Source: Candidatus Methanosuratincola sp.
Lineage (GTDB): Archaea > Thermoproteota > Methanomethylicia > Methanomethylicales > Methanomethylicaceae
Direction of reading: 5' to 3'
DNA: 8,818 nucleotides
NCBI GenBank assembly: GCA_029907755.1
Contig: JARYLH010000058.1
Span: 1-8,818, forward strand
The stretch's first letter is position 1, and every line of letters starts with the position of its first letter. The notes under the pieces are model-generated. The model was not told where the DNA came from. It did not search any database and was given only the letters and a program-made list of their open reading frames with translations. Of the stretch, positions 1-5,470 are shown one piece after another. Both the position numbers and the translations under genes were made by a program.

Positions 1-2
1 AC

Positions 3-200
3 AGGGGGTTCCCAGTCCCTCCCATGATCTGGGGGTTCATATTCTACGGGCTGCTCGACATATTCGGGTTCGACTGCACAGTGATCGACTCTAGGTACAG
101 CCCAGAGAATTTCTGGGCGATACAGTACCAGCTTTCCTCAAAGCCTTCCGAACGCTCTATGGAGATTGATGACAAGCAGCTGATTCAAAAGATAAACTAA
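3..200 (+). CDS. 3' end of an unrecognised protein (5'-truncated by window edge)
   Basis: An open frame enters from the left edge and runs to a TAA at 198-200, giving about 65 residues. The visible tail is rich in aromatic and hydrophobic residues (PPMIWGFIFYGLLDIFGFDC, then TVIDSRYSPENFWAIQYQL) and ends in a charged stretch (KPSERSMEIDDKQLIQKIN). The alternating pattern of the middle part could be a small alpha/beta ligand-binding fold, and V4R-like domains end in a broadly similar way, but I cannot assign a family. It converges with the small membrane-protein gene on minus, with 45 bases between stop codons. Codon use and the lack of internal stops support a real gene; the function is unknown. 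Confidence 0.6.
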   Translation, partial: RGFPVPPMIWGFIFYGLLDIFGFDCTVIDSRYSPENFWAIQYQLSSKPSERSMEIDDKQLIQKIN

Positions 201-215
201 GCTGAATTGGTTTGA

Positions 216-250
216 TAAAAAGTGAGGTTCCGTTTACTGTGCCACTCACT
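216..250 (-). terminator. Hairpin plus T-run after the small membrane-protein gene
   Basis: On minus, AGTGAG (250-245) pairs with CTCACT (226-221) across an 18-base loop, and five T follow directly (221-217). The left arm overlaps the stop codon of the membrane-protein gene. The stem is short, so the T-run may matter more, as is usual in archaea. The call is inferred from position and composition. Confidence 0.35.
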
Positions 251-452
251 CTTTAGTTGTGTAGGACCAAATCACAACTAGTATGACCGCGAATATGGCT
301 CCGAAAAGCCCTGAAATGACCCACTCCGCCTGCAAGAGCATTGGCAGGACTTGGGCAAGCCAGGGGGACAGATTCTTGAGAAGGTAATACCCGGCCACAC
401 CAATGAAGTATCCTATCACAGCGATCGCTAAAAGCACTCCAGTTCTACCCAT
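246..452 (-). CDS. Small two-helix membrane protein, function unknown
   Basis: The product is about 68 residues, starting MGRTGVLLAIAVIG. Two hydrophobic segments are clear: residues about 4-25, and about 44-64 ending in VVIWSY. A short amphipathic linker with SPWLAQVLP joins them, and the tail is charged (TTKE). It is probably an integral membrane protein. An upstream in-frame ATG at 476 exists. I prefer the one at 452 because GGAGGAGA (464-457 on minus) lies seven bases (from GGAGG) ahead of it, inside the longer reading frame, and a CTTATAT box at 498-492 would start transcription near 469. I do not recognise the family. It is monocistronic, convergent with the partial gene on the left and divergent from the cysteine desulfurase gene. 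Confidence 0.65.
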   Translation of the reverse strand: MGRTGVLLAIAVIGYFIGVAGYYLLKNLSPWLAQVLPMLLQAEWVISGLFGAIFAVILVVIWSYTTKE

Positions 453-491
453 CCAATCTCCTCCACGTGAATCCATCTCTATAATGTTGGG

Positions 492-498
492 ATATAAG
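492..498 (-). promoter_or_regulatory. Candidate TATA box for the small membrane-protein gene
   Basis: CTTATAT on minus, about 26 bases before a predicted transcription start near 469. This would give a leader of about 17 bases that still contains the GGAGGAGA ribosome site. Assigned from spacing and composition only. Confidence 0.35.
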
Positions 499-578
499 CG
501 TTGCTAATCCGAAAATATTGGATGTTGTTATGAAGCTTTGAACTGGCTGAAGCCAGATTCAGGATCTATAATGCACAG

Positions 579-587
579 CTTTTTATC
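579..587 (+). promoter_or_regulatory. Candidate TATA box for the cysteine desulfurase gene
   Basis: CTTTTTATC sits about 26 bases before a predicted start of transcription near 610. That places the GGAGAT ribosome site (618-623) and the ATG at 631 downstream of it. It would exclude the upstream in-frame TTG at 538 and the ATGs at 571 and 607 as translation starts. Confidence 0.4.
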
Positions 588-630
588 CTGTGTGCCCGAT
601 CATTTTATGCAGTCTTTGGAGATAATTGCC

Positions 631-1848
631 ATGCTGAATGTCGAAGCTGTCCGCAAGGATTTCCCTTTTATCCGGCCTGGTCGCGTGTACTTGGATTCGT
701 CGTCCTCAAGCCTGACGCCTGAGCCCGTACTGGCAAGGATGCTTGAATACTACCGGGATTACCGCGCCAATGTGGGCAGGGGGATCTACGCCGCATCCAG
801 GCGTGCAACAGACGAGATCGAGGCTGCAAGGAAGAAGCTTGCCAGACTCATAAACGCCAATCCTGAAGAGATAATCTTCGTCAGAAACACCTCTGAGGCG
901 ATGAACCTTGTGGCATCTGGCTTGAATCTGCGTCCTGGCGACAAGGTAATTACGACTATCCAAGAGCACCACTCCAACTACATAATCTGGCTCAGGGAAA
1001 AGGCACGGAGGCGGATCGATCTCAGAGTGATCGGAGCAGATGCTCTCGGGGATTTGAACCTTTCAGAGATCCATGGCGAGATAGAAAAAGGAGCCAAGCT
1101 TGTCTCAATGACGCACGTTTCGAATGTGCTTGGCGTGAGGAACCCCGTCGAAGAGATCGGAAAAGTCTGCAGGGAGAATGGGGCACTCCTGCTCGTGGAT
1201 GGTGCCCAATCCGTCCCACATATGCGCATTGATGTGAAGAGGATCGGCTGCGACTTTCTTGCCTTTTCTGGGCACAAGATGTGCGGACCAACCGGGGCAG
1301 GGGCTCTTTACATCAGAAAAGACCTTCAGGGCGATCTCGAGCCACTGTGCATCGGCGGAGGATCGATTGAAGATGTCGGTGTAGACTATTATGCCCTCAG
1401 GGCCGGGCCTTATAGGTTTGAGGCTGGGACACCAGCAATAGCTGAAGTCATCGGGATGGGGGCAGCCGCAGAATACCTGATGGATATCGGGATGGAAAAC
1501 ATTGAGGCGCATGAGGCGGAGCTTACTAGGGAAATGTTGGAAGGCATGAAAGGGAACCGCAAGCTAAAGATCTACGGATCAATCGACCCTAAAAGGCGTA
1601 ATGGGATCATTTCCTTCAACGTCGAAGGGATGGATCCGCATGATGTGGCGATTGACCTTGACCGTGCCGCCGGGATAATGGTCCGCTCTGGACACCATTG
1701 TGCGCTCCCGCTCATGAAGGAAGTTTTGAGGATCGGGACCGGGTCAGTCAGGGCATCCGTGTACCTCTACAACACCAAGTCCGAGGTAAGGACATTCGTT
1801 GAAACCCTCTCAAAGATCTCTGAATCCGGTACTGGCGGTGCGGGATGA
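631..1848 (+). CDS. sufS: SufS-like cysteine desulfurase (PLP-dependent, class V aminotransferase fold)
   Basis: This enzyme removes sulfur from L-cysteine as an enzyme-bound persulfide, giving alanine; the sulfur feeds Fe-S cluster assembly and other thio-cofactors. The product is 405 residues, the usual SufS/CsdA length. Numbered from ATG 631, visible motifs are EHHSN (about 112-116) with the PLP-stacking histidine, HVSNVLG (about 162-168), DGAQ (190-193) for the PLP ring, SGHK with the Schiff-base lysine at 216, RSGHHCALPLM with the catalytic Cys at 357, and the C-terminal RASVYLYNT typical of group II enzymes. The open frame extends to TTG 538. I chose ATG 631 because GGAGAT lies seven bases upstream and the protein then begins MLNVEAVRKDFPFI, like the family. 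The N-terminal cofactor loop reads LDSSSSSLTP where LDNAATT is usual. No scaffold gene (SufU, SufBCD) is in view. The substrate could also be selenocysteine or cysteine sulfinate. Confidence 0.9.
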   Translation: MLNVEAVRKDFPFIRPGRVYLDSSSSSLTPEPVLARMLEYYRDYRANVGRGIYAASRRATDEIEAARKKLARLINANPEEIIFVRNTSEAMNLVASGLNLRPGDKVITTIQEHHSNYIIWLREKARRRIDLRVIGADALGDLNLSEIHGEIEKGAKLVSMTHVSNVLGVRNPVEEIGKVCRENGALLLVDGAQSVPHMRIDVKRIGCDFLAFSGHKMCGPTGAGALYIRKDLQGDLEPLCIGGGSIEDVGVDYYALRAGPYRFEAGTPAIAEVIGMGAAAEYLMDIGMENIEAHEAELTREMLEGMKGNRKLKIYGSIDPKRRNGIISFNVEGMDPHDVAIDLDRAAGIMVRSGHHCALPLMKEVLRIGTGSVRASVYLYNTKSEVRTFVETLSKISESGTGGAG

Positions 1849-1929
1849 AACCCGTCCCTTCAGATGCCGCCTAAGCGAGGATTTCTGATTTTACGTGCCC
1901 TGGCGAAGATCCTTTGCACCGATCATAAG

Positions 1930-1938
1930 CCTTTTAAG
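1930..1938 (+). promoter_or_regulatory. Candidate TATA box for the winged-helix regulator gene
   Basis: CCTTTTAAG, centred about 26 bases before position 1960. The predicted transcription start falls inside the palindrome at 1950-1964. The match to the archaeal box is moderate. Confidence 0.35.
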
Positions 1939-1949
1939 CGGAAAACAAC

Positions 1950-1964
1950 CCTCAAAACTTGAGG
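1950..1964 (+). promoter_or_regulatory. Perfect 6-3-6 palindrome at the regulator promoter, candidate operator
   Basis: CCTCAA-AAC-TTGAGG is a perfect inverted repeat with a three-base spacer. It lies between the TATA-like box and the ATG at 1973, over the predicted transcription start. Its right arm is shared with the GAGGT ribosome site. A dimeric winged-helix protein bound here would block transcription, so autoregulation by the gene just downstream is a natural reading. That is inference from position. Confidence 0.4.
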
Positions 1965-1972
1965 TCCAGAAA

Positions 1973-2210
1973 ATGGGGGATTTAGTTTGCTAGGCAGCTG
2001 CCTTTTACAGTCGCCAAGGTACTTGAAATTATAGCATTAGAAGGGCCTGCAACCCAAAGTGACATCCGGAAGAAAACCTCCATCCCTACCCGAACTGTGA
2101 AATACGCAATAAAGTCCCTCAGGGAAAGCGGGATGATAAAGGAGATCCCGGATTGGAAGGACATGCGTAAGAAGATTTACGTAGTGCAGCGGCATATGCG
2201 AACCGCTTAG
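1973..2210 (+). CDS. Small winged-helix (MarR/ArsR/TrmB-like) DNA-binding regulator, with an apparent frameshift near the start
   Basis: From about 1986 to the TAG at 2208, one frame encodes about 74 residues of a winged-helix domain: PFTVAKVLEIIALEG, then a helix-turn-helix (TQSDIRKKTSIPTRTVKYAI), KSLRESGMIKEIP, and a wing (DWKDMRKKIYVVQ). This frame has no ATG, GTG or TTG before the domain, and a TAG blocks it at 1983. A good start exists one frame away: ATG 1973, seven bases after GAGGT (1961-1965), reading MGDLVC and stopping at 1991. Skipping one base between 1985 and 1991 joins the two into roughly MGDLVARQLPFTVAK. The cause may be a sequence error in the TTT run, a true mutation, programmed +1 frameshifting, or a non-standard CTG start at 1998. 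The family is secure, the exact N-terminus is not. The palindrome at 1950-1964 suggests autoregulation, and the DUF362 gene follows 64 bases later. Confidence 0.65.
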
Positions 2211-2217
2211 GAAAACC

Positions 2218-2224
2218 GTTAAAT
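2218..2224 (+). promoter_or_regulatory. Candidate TATA box for the DUF362-ferredoxin gene
   Basis: GTTAAAT lies about 26 bases before a predicted start near 2247, leaving a leader of about 28 bases that includes GGAGAT at 2262-2267. A weak match; the gene could also be read through from the regulator gene. Confidence 0.3.
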
Positions 2225-2274
2225 CTTCCTATTTTTTCCCTTCTTCTCAGGACATCTGTTCGGAGATCTTTAGC

Positions 2275-3366
2275 TTGAAATACAATGTAACAATTGTCGA
2301 GTTCTCGGGAGATTATGTTGCCGCTGTCAGCAGCGCGCTCGCCTCATTGGGCTGGAATCCAAAAGAAGGCTCAAGCTATTTGATCAAGCCGAACATGCTA
2401 AACTCAAAGACGTCAGACGAAGGAGTGACAACGGATCCCGGGATAGTCTCTGCATTGATAGGGTTTCTTAAAGGGAAAGGGTGCCGGGCATGCGTCGGGG
2501 ACTCGCCAGGCAATGCGTACCCGGGGAAAGCAAGGGCGGTCTTTGAGGACACAGGCATGATGAAGGCGGTTCTCGAGGCTGGAGGGGAATTCTTGGACTT
2601 CGAGGGGCAACCGCCTGTGATCGGTCAGATAAACGGCGAACTCGTCGCCTCCGTTCCCTTCTCAAAGCATGTTCTGGAGCACAGGATCATAAATGTCCCC
2701 AAGCTGAAGACACACGTACAGACGGTGATGACGGGCGCCGTGAAGAATTTGTCTTTCGGCTGCATACAGGGGGCGAGCAAGTCAAAGCTCCATACCATAG
2801 GCAATACGCCGGAAAAGATGGCAAAGGTCATGATGGATGTTTATTCGTACATACGCGAAAGGGTGGACCTAAACCTCATGGATGCAATTGTCTGCATGGA
2901 CGGGAATGGTCCATCCTTCGGAAGAGTCCGGCGCGTTTCAAAAATACTTGCCAGCCGGGATGCGCTTGCACTTGACATGGTTGCATTCAGGATGGCGGGC
3001 ATCGATCCGCTTTGCGTGCCGCACATTAGGGAGGGCATTCGCCGCGGGATAGGTCCCACGAGTGAGGACGAGATCGAGGTGATTGGGGGCCCGCTGCCCA
3101 ACTATGAATTCAAGATACCTTCCACGTTTCTCCGGGATCTCTCCCTGAGGTTTGGATCCGTGGTAAAGCGCCTCGTCCCAAAAATTTCCTTTGACAAAAG
3201 CCGTTGCGTAAAGTGCGGTGAGTGTGCGGGGATCTGCCCAGAGGGGGCAATTGAGATAGTGGAATATCCCGTGGTGGACGATTCGAAGTGCATTAGGTGC
3301 TACGCCTGCTATGAGGTCTGCGAATACAACGCAGTCAAAATAAAGCAGAAGGCATTGCCACTGTAG
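2275..3366 (+). CDS. DUF362 domain protein with C-terminal 2[4Fe-4S] ferredoxin domain
   Basis: The product has 363 residues. The DUF362 part covers about 1-290 and shows KPN (38-40), TTDPGIV (52-58), GDSPGN (75-80), NVPKLKTHVQT (140-150) with TGAVKNLSFG after it, DGNGPSFG (209-216) and SRDALALD (227-234). The C-terminus is a bacterial-type ferredoxin module with Cys 311, 314, 317, 321 and 339, 342, 345, 349, enough for two [4Fe-4S] clusters. Such proteins are often annotated only as iron-sulfur or DUF362 proteins, and their reaction is not established in most lineages; electron transfer tied to a substrate-binding domain is a reasonable inference. No signal peptide or membrane segment is seen, so it is probably cytoplasmic. 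The start is TTG: GGAGAT (2262-2267) is seven bases ahead and no nearby ATG fits. It ends in TAG and faces the nitrilase remnant. Confidence 0.85.
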   Translation: MKYNVTIVEFSGDYVAAVSSALASLGWNPKEGSSYLIKPNMLNSKTSDEGVTTDPGIVSALIGFLKGKGCRACVGDSPGNAYPGKARAVFEDTGMMKAVLEAGGEFLDFEGQPPVIGQINGELVASVPFSKHVLEHRIINVPKLKTHVQTVMTGAVKNLSFGCIQGASKSKLHTIGNTPEKMAKVMMDVYSYIRERVDLNLMDAIVCMDGNGPSFGRVRRVSKILASRDALALDMVAFRMAGIDPLCVPHIREGIRRGIGPTSEDEIEVIGGPLPNYEFKIPSTFLRDLSLRFGSVVKRLVPKISFDKSRCVKCGECAGICPEGAIEIVEYPVVDDSKCIRCYACYEVCEYNAVKIKQKALPL

Positions 3367-3395
3367 TGCTTGCTGCGGGGTCAATGCTAAACCGA

Positions 3396-3426
3396 AAAAT
3401 TTAGACTGGAGATCTCATCTCTCCAG
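3396..3426 (-). terminator. Seven-base hairpin with T-run between convergent genes
   Basis: CTGGAGA (3406-3412) and TCTCCAG (3420-3426) form a perfect seven-base stem with a seven-base loop. Read on minus, a TAAATTTTT stretch follows within a few bases, which fits a terminator for the nitrilase gene ending at 3449. On plus there is no T-run after the stem, so for the DUF362 gene it could act only as an RNA 3'-end structure. Confidence 0.4.
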
Positions 3427-3448
3427 AGGGCTTTCCCCTGCCTCTCCT

Positions 3449-4515
3449 TCAAAGGCCATCCGGGGCGCCTTCAGCGCCCATTTCATCGGTCCCCTCATAC
3501 CCCCGATCCTTTTTTTCCCTTACAGGAATCTCCCTGCGCCACAAAGGCAGTTTTGGGGACTTGTCTACCTCAAGCCTGAAAATGTCGAACCTGTTGTAAT
3601 ACCCTATGATGTCATGAACCTGCTTGTGCTCTATGCTCCTCGACATATCTATCTCTGCAGCGATTATCCCTTCCTTTCCGACAAGTGGATCGCACAGATA
3701 TTCTCCTTGGGGACCAAGTATCATGGTAGCCGCTTTTGGGTCTTCTCAAGGATCTCTTTGATCTCCATGTTTCCCATCGAGAGCTCCTCGATTGAACTTT
3801 CGTCCAGAGCGCACGACACGACGATGTTGAAAACCTTCCCCTCGAAAGAGTGGGCTGCTGACCTGATCCTGATGGCCTCTGTCAGATCATAGTTATTGGA
3901 GGCACCTGGGTGCTTGAACGGGAAAGCGGGCGGATAAGTCGCGATATGTATCTGCTCGCCCTGCGCGAGCATCGCGTACCTCGCAAGTGGGTTTGTGTTC
4001 TCGCCGCAGATGAGCACCCCGATCCTTCCGATCTCGGTCCTTTCGGGCTCCAGCCCAGCTGCATCTCCGTTAGCCCAGGTAAGCTTTTCAGCCCATGTGG
4101 GGACGAGCTTTCTCCTGTGGTTTACCAACCTTCCCATCCTGTCAAATAGCAGGTTGGAGTTCCACATGGTGCCCATGCTGTATGGGGCTTTCTCGGTAAC
4201 GCCCACCGAGAGAAACACATTGTTCTCCCTCGCGATTCCGGCGATCTTTTCGAATTGGGGGCTGGGGATCTCCAGGGCGTTGTCGAAGAGCCTCCGGAAG
4301 AAGATCTGCTGATCCATCGGCGGGTACACCATATTCTATAAGGGGAACGCTGGTACGAAGCTCTCCCCAAAGACGACGAGGTCTGCCCCTTTCCCTGCGG
4401 CTTCCGACACTAATCCTTCCATCTTCTCGATTGTAGCATCGCGGTTCAGAAATACGGGCGCTGCCTGAATTCCTGCAGCGCGAAGTTTCGGATACGTGTC
4501 TCCAACATGATCCAA
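3449..4515 (-). pseudogene. Nitrilase (carbon-nitrogen hydrolase) gene broken by an amber codon and a frameshift
   Basis: The conceptual product is about 355 residues, the usual nitrilase length, and would hydrolyse a nitrile to the carboxylic acid and ammonia. All three catalytic residues are readable: Glu in VVFGESFVP (codon 51), Lys in HRRKLVPTW (codon 136) and Cys in LICGENTNPLARYA (codon 170). Two lesions interrupt it. Codon 60 (4338-4336) is TAG in AFPL-stop-NMVYPPMDQ, where the family commonly has Trp (TGG), one base away. Near 3741-3742 one G appears missing: the frame runs into a stop at 3723-3721, while the C-terminal third (DPKAATMILGPQGEYL to the end) lies in another frame. The 5' end is uncertain: the frame reads DHVGDTYPKLRAAGIQAAP, and TTG 4515 is the only usable start nearby. 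A TATA-like box lies at 4556-4548. Sequence error, true decay and UAG decoding are all possible; two independent lesions favour a pseudogene or errors. Confidence 0.8.
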
Positions 4516-4547
4516 AAATATCCCCGCTAATATCTTGTGCCAGACAC

Positions 4548-4556
4548 ATAAAAAAT
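4548..4556 (-). promoter_or_regulatory. TATA-like box for the nitrilase gene; its T-run may also end the oxidoreductase transcript
   Basis: ATTTTTTAT on minus, about 26 bases ahead of a predicted start near 4525 and ten bases more from TTG 4515. It starts eight bases after the beta-subunit stop codon, so the same six-T run could serve as a terminator for the upstream operon. Confidence 0.35.
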
Positions 4557-4563
4557 GGACGTG

Positions 4564-5469
4564 TTAGTGGATATAGAATTTATGGAACGTCTTCTCTAGA
4601 TCAATTGATAATGGCGCGCCGCCTTTATCCACTTGTTGTGCGGCTGGCGGTTCTGTCGCATAGCGTTTGTAGACTGATGCGAGCCTTTTGCCGAATGGGT
4701 CTTTTCGCCTATCGGTAAGGATGATGCCAAGCGCCTTCTTCTCACCCGCCTCTATGCCAATAATGCCTTGGGCCTTCTTGACAGCGTCCTCATCGTCCTT
4801 CACGACCGGATCCCAGTCCTTGAGGTAGTAGGTGTTCTTTTCGACCCAGTCCATCGTAACTATGTTGTTCCAGGTCGGGCAGGGCTGGATAACCTCGAGG
4901 ATTCCTGCGCCACTGTGCGAAATCCCTTGCTTCAGGCATGCCTTCAAGTGTTCGATGTTGTAGGCATAGCTCCTAGCTAGGAACGTGTACCCTGATGCGA
5001 TTCCGAGTAGGATCGGGTTCACAGCGCTGTTTATGTTAGGGAAAGCCAATGATTTCGTCTTTTTACCGAGCTGCAGCGTAGGTGATGCCTGCCCCTTGGT
5101 GAGTCCGTAGACGCCGTTGTTGTGTATCACAACGAGTATCTCCGGGTTCCTCCTCCCCATCGCTATCAGGTGTCCCATGCCTATCCCGAGGAGGTCGCCG
5201 TCCCCTCCGTGGACGATCACTTTCAAATCGGGATTCGAGACCTTTATGCCGGTCGCGAACGGTATTGCCCTCCCGTGGAGCGTGTGAACCCCTGGAACTT
5301 TGACAAAGTGCGGTATCTTGCCGCTGCACCCAATACCCGAGACCAAGACCATCTTTTCCCTGCTAATCCCCAGCTCAGAGAGCGCCCCCTTGAGGGCTGT
5401 GAAGATTCCGAAGTTCCCGCAGCCAGGGCACCAGTCAGGCCAGACTCCGCTGTTCCAGTCCGATGACAT
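4564..5469 (-). CDS. 2-oxoacid:ferredoxin oxidoreductase, beta subunit (TPP and [4Fe-4S] binding)
   Basis: This subunit carries thiamine diphosphate and the single [4Fe-4S] cluster of the enzyme, which oxidises a 2-oxoacid with CoA to acyl-CoA and CO2 and passes electrons to ferredoxin. The product has 301 residues, matching crenarchaeal beta chains. Visible features are WCPGCGN (13-19), GIGCSGKIPHF (45-55), the TPP/Mg motif GGDGDLLGIG (88-97) with NNGVYGLTKGQ (117-127), and QPCPTWN (195-201). Cys 14, 17, 48 and 197 match the four cluster ligands known in the Sulfolobus enzyme. The start ATG is one base past the alpha-subunit stop (TGA-G-ATG), and a G-rich stretch in the end of alpha may serve as ribosome site, so translation is probably coupled. 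The substrate (pyruvate, 2-oxoglutarate or broad) cannot be settled by reading alone; por and kor names are both used for relatives. Confidence 0.93.
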   Translation of the reverse strand: MSSDWNSGVWPDWCPGCGNFGIFTALKGALSELGISREKMVLVSGIGCSGKIPHFVKVPGVHTLHGRAIPFATGIKVSNPDLKVIVHGGDGDLLGIGMGHLIAMGRRNPEILVVIHNNGVYGLTKGQASPTLQLGKKTKSLAFPNINSAVNPILLGIASGYTFLARSYAYNIEHLKACLKQGISHSGAGILEVIQPCPTWNNIVTMDWVEKNTYYLKDWDPVVKDDEDAVKKAQGIIGIEAGEKKALGIILTDRRKDPFGKRLASVYKRYATEPPAAQQVDKGGAPLSIDLEKTFHKFYIH

Positions 5470-5470
5470 C

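Noticed and set aside
1105..1512. 135-codon open frame on minus inside the cysteine desulfurase gene
   Set aside because: Lies fully inside a gene with all catalytic motifs, has no recognisable domain, and is explained by codon bias in the real frame.
1982..2164. 60-codon open frame on minus opposite the winged-helix gene
   Set aside because: The plus strand encodes a clear helix-turn-helix domain across the same bases; the minus product has no family features.
2938..3384. 148-codon open frame on minus opposite the DUF362 gene
   Set aside because: Covers the ferredoxin cysteine codons of a convincing plus-strand protein; no ribosome site or domain.
3510..3517. Run of seven T on plus (CCTTTTTTTCC) as a terminator of the DUF362 gene
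   Set aside because: It lies about 140 bases past the stop and inside the 3' coding part of the nitrilase remnant, where it encodes a lysine-rich stretch on minus.
4336..4338. Pyrrolysine decoding of the nitrilase amber codon
   Set aside because: Not the favoured reading: the family position is usually Trp, other genes here end in TAG, and a second frameshift in the same gene suggests damage or error. Left open in the findings because no tRNA data are available.
4142..4549. 135-codon frame on minus starting at ATG 4549
   Set aside because: Out of frame with the nitrilase sequence that occupies the same bases; its product is arginine/serine-rich without a domain. The nitrilase N-terminus is in the neighbouring frame.
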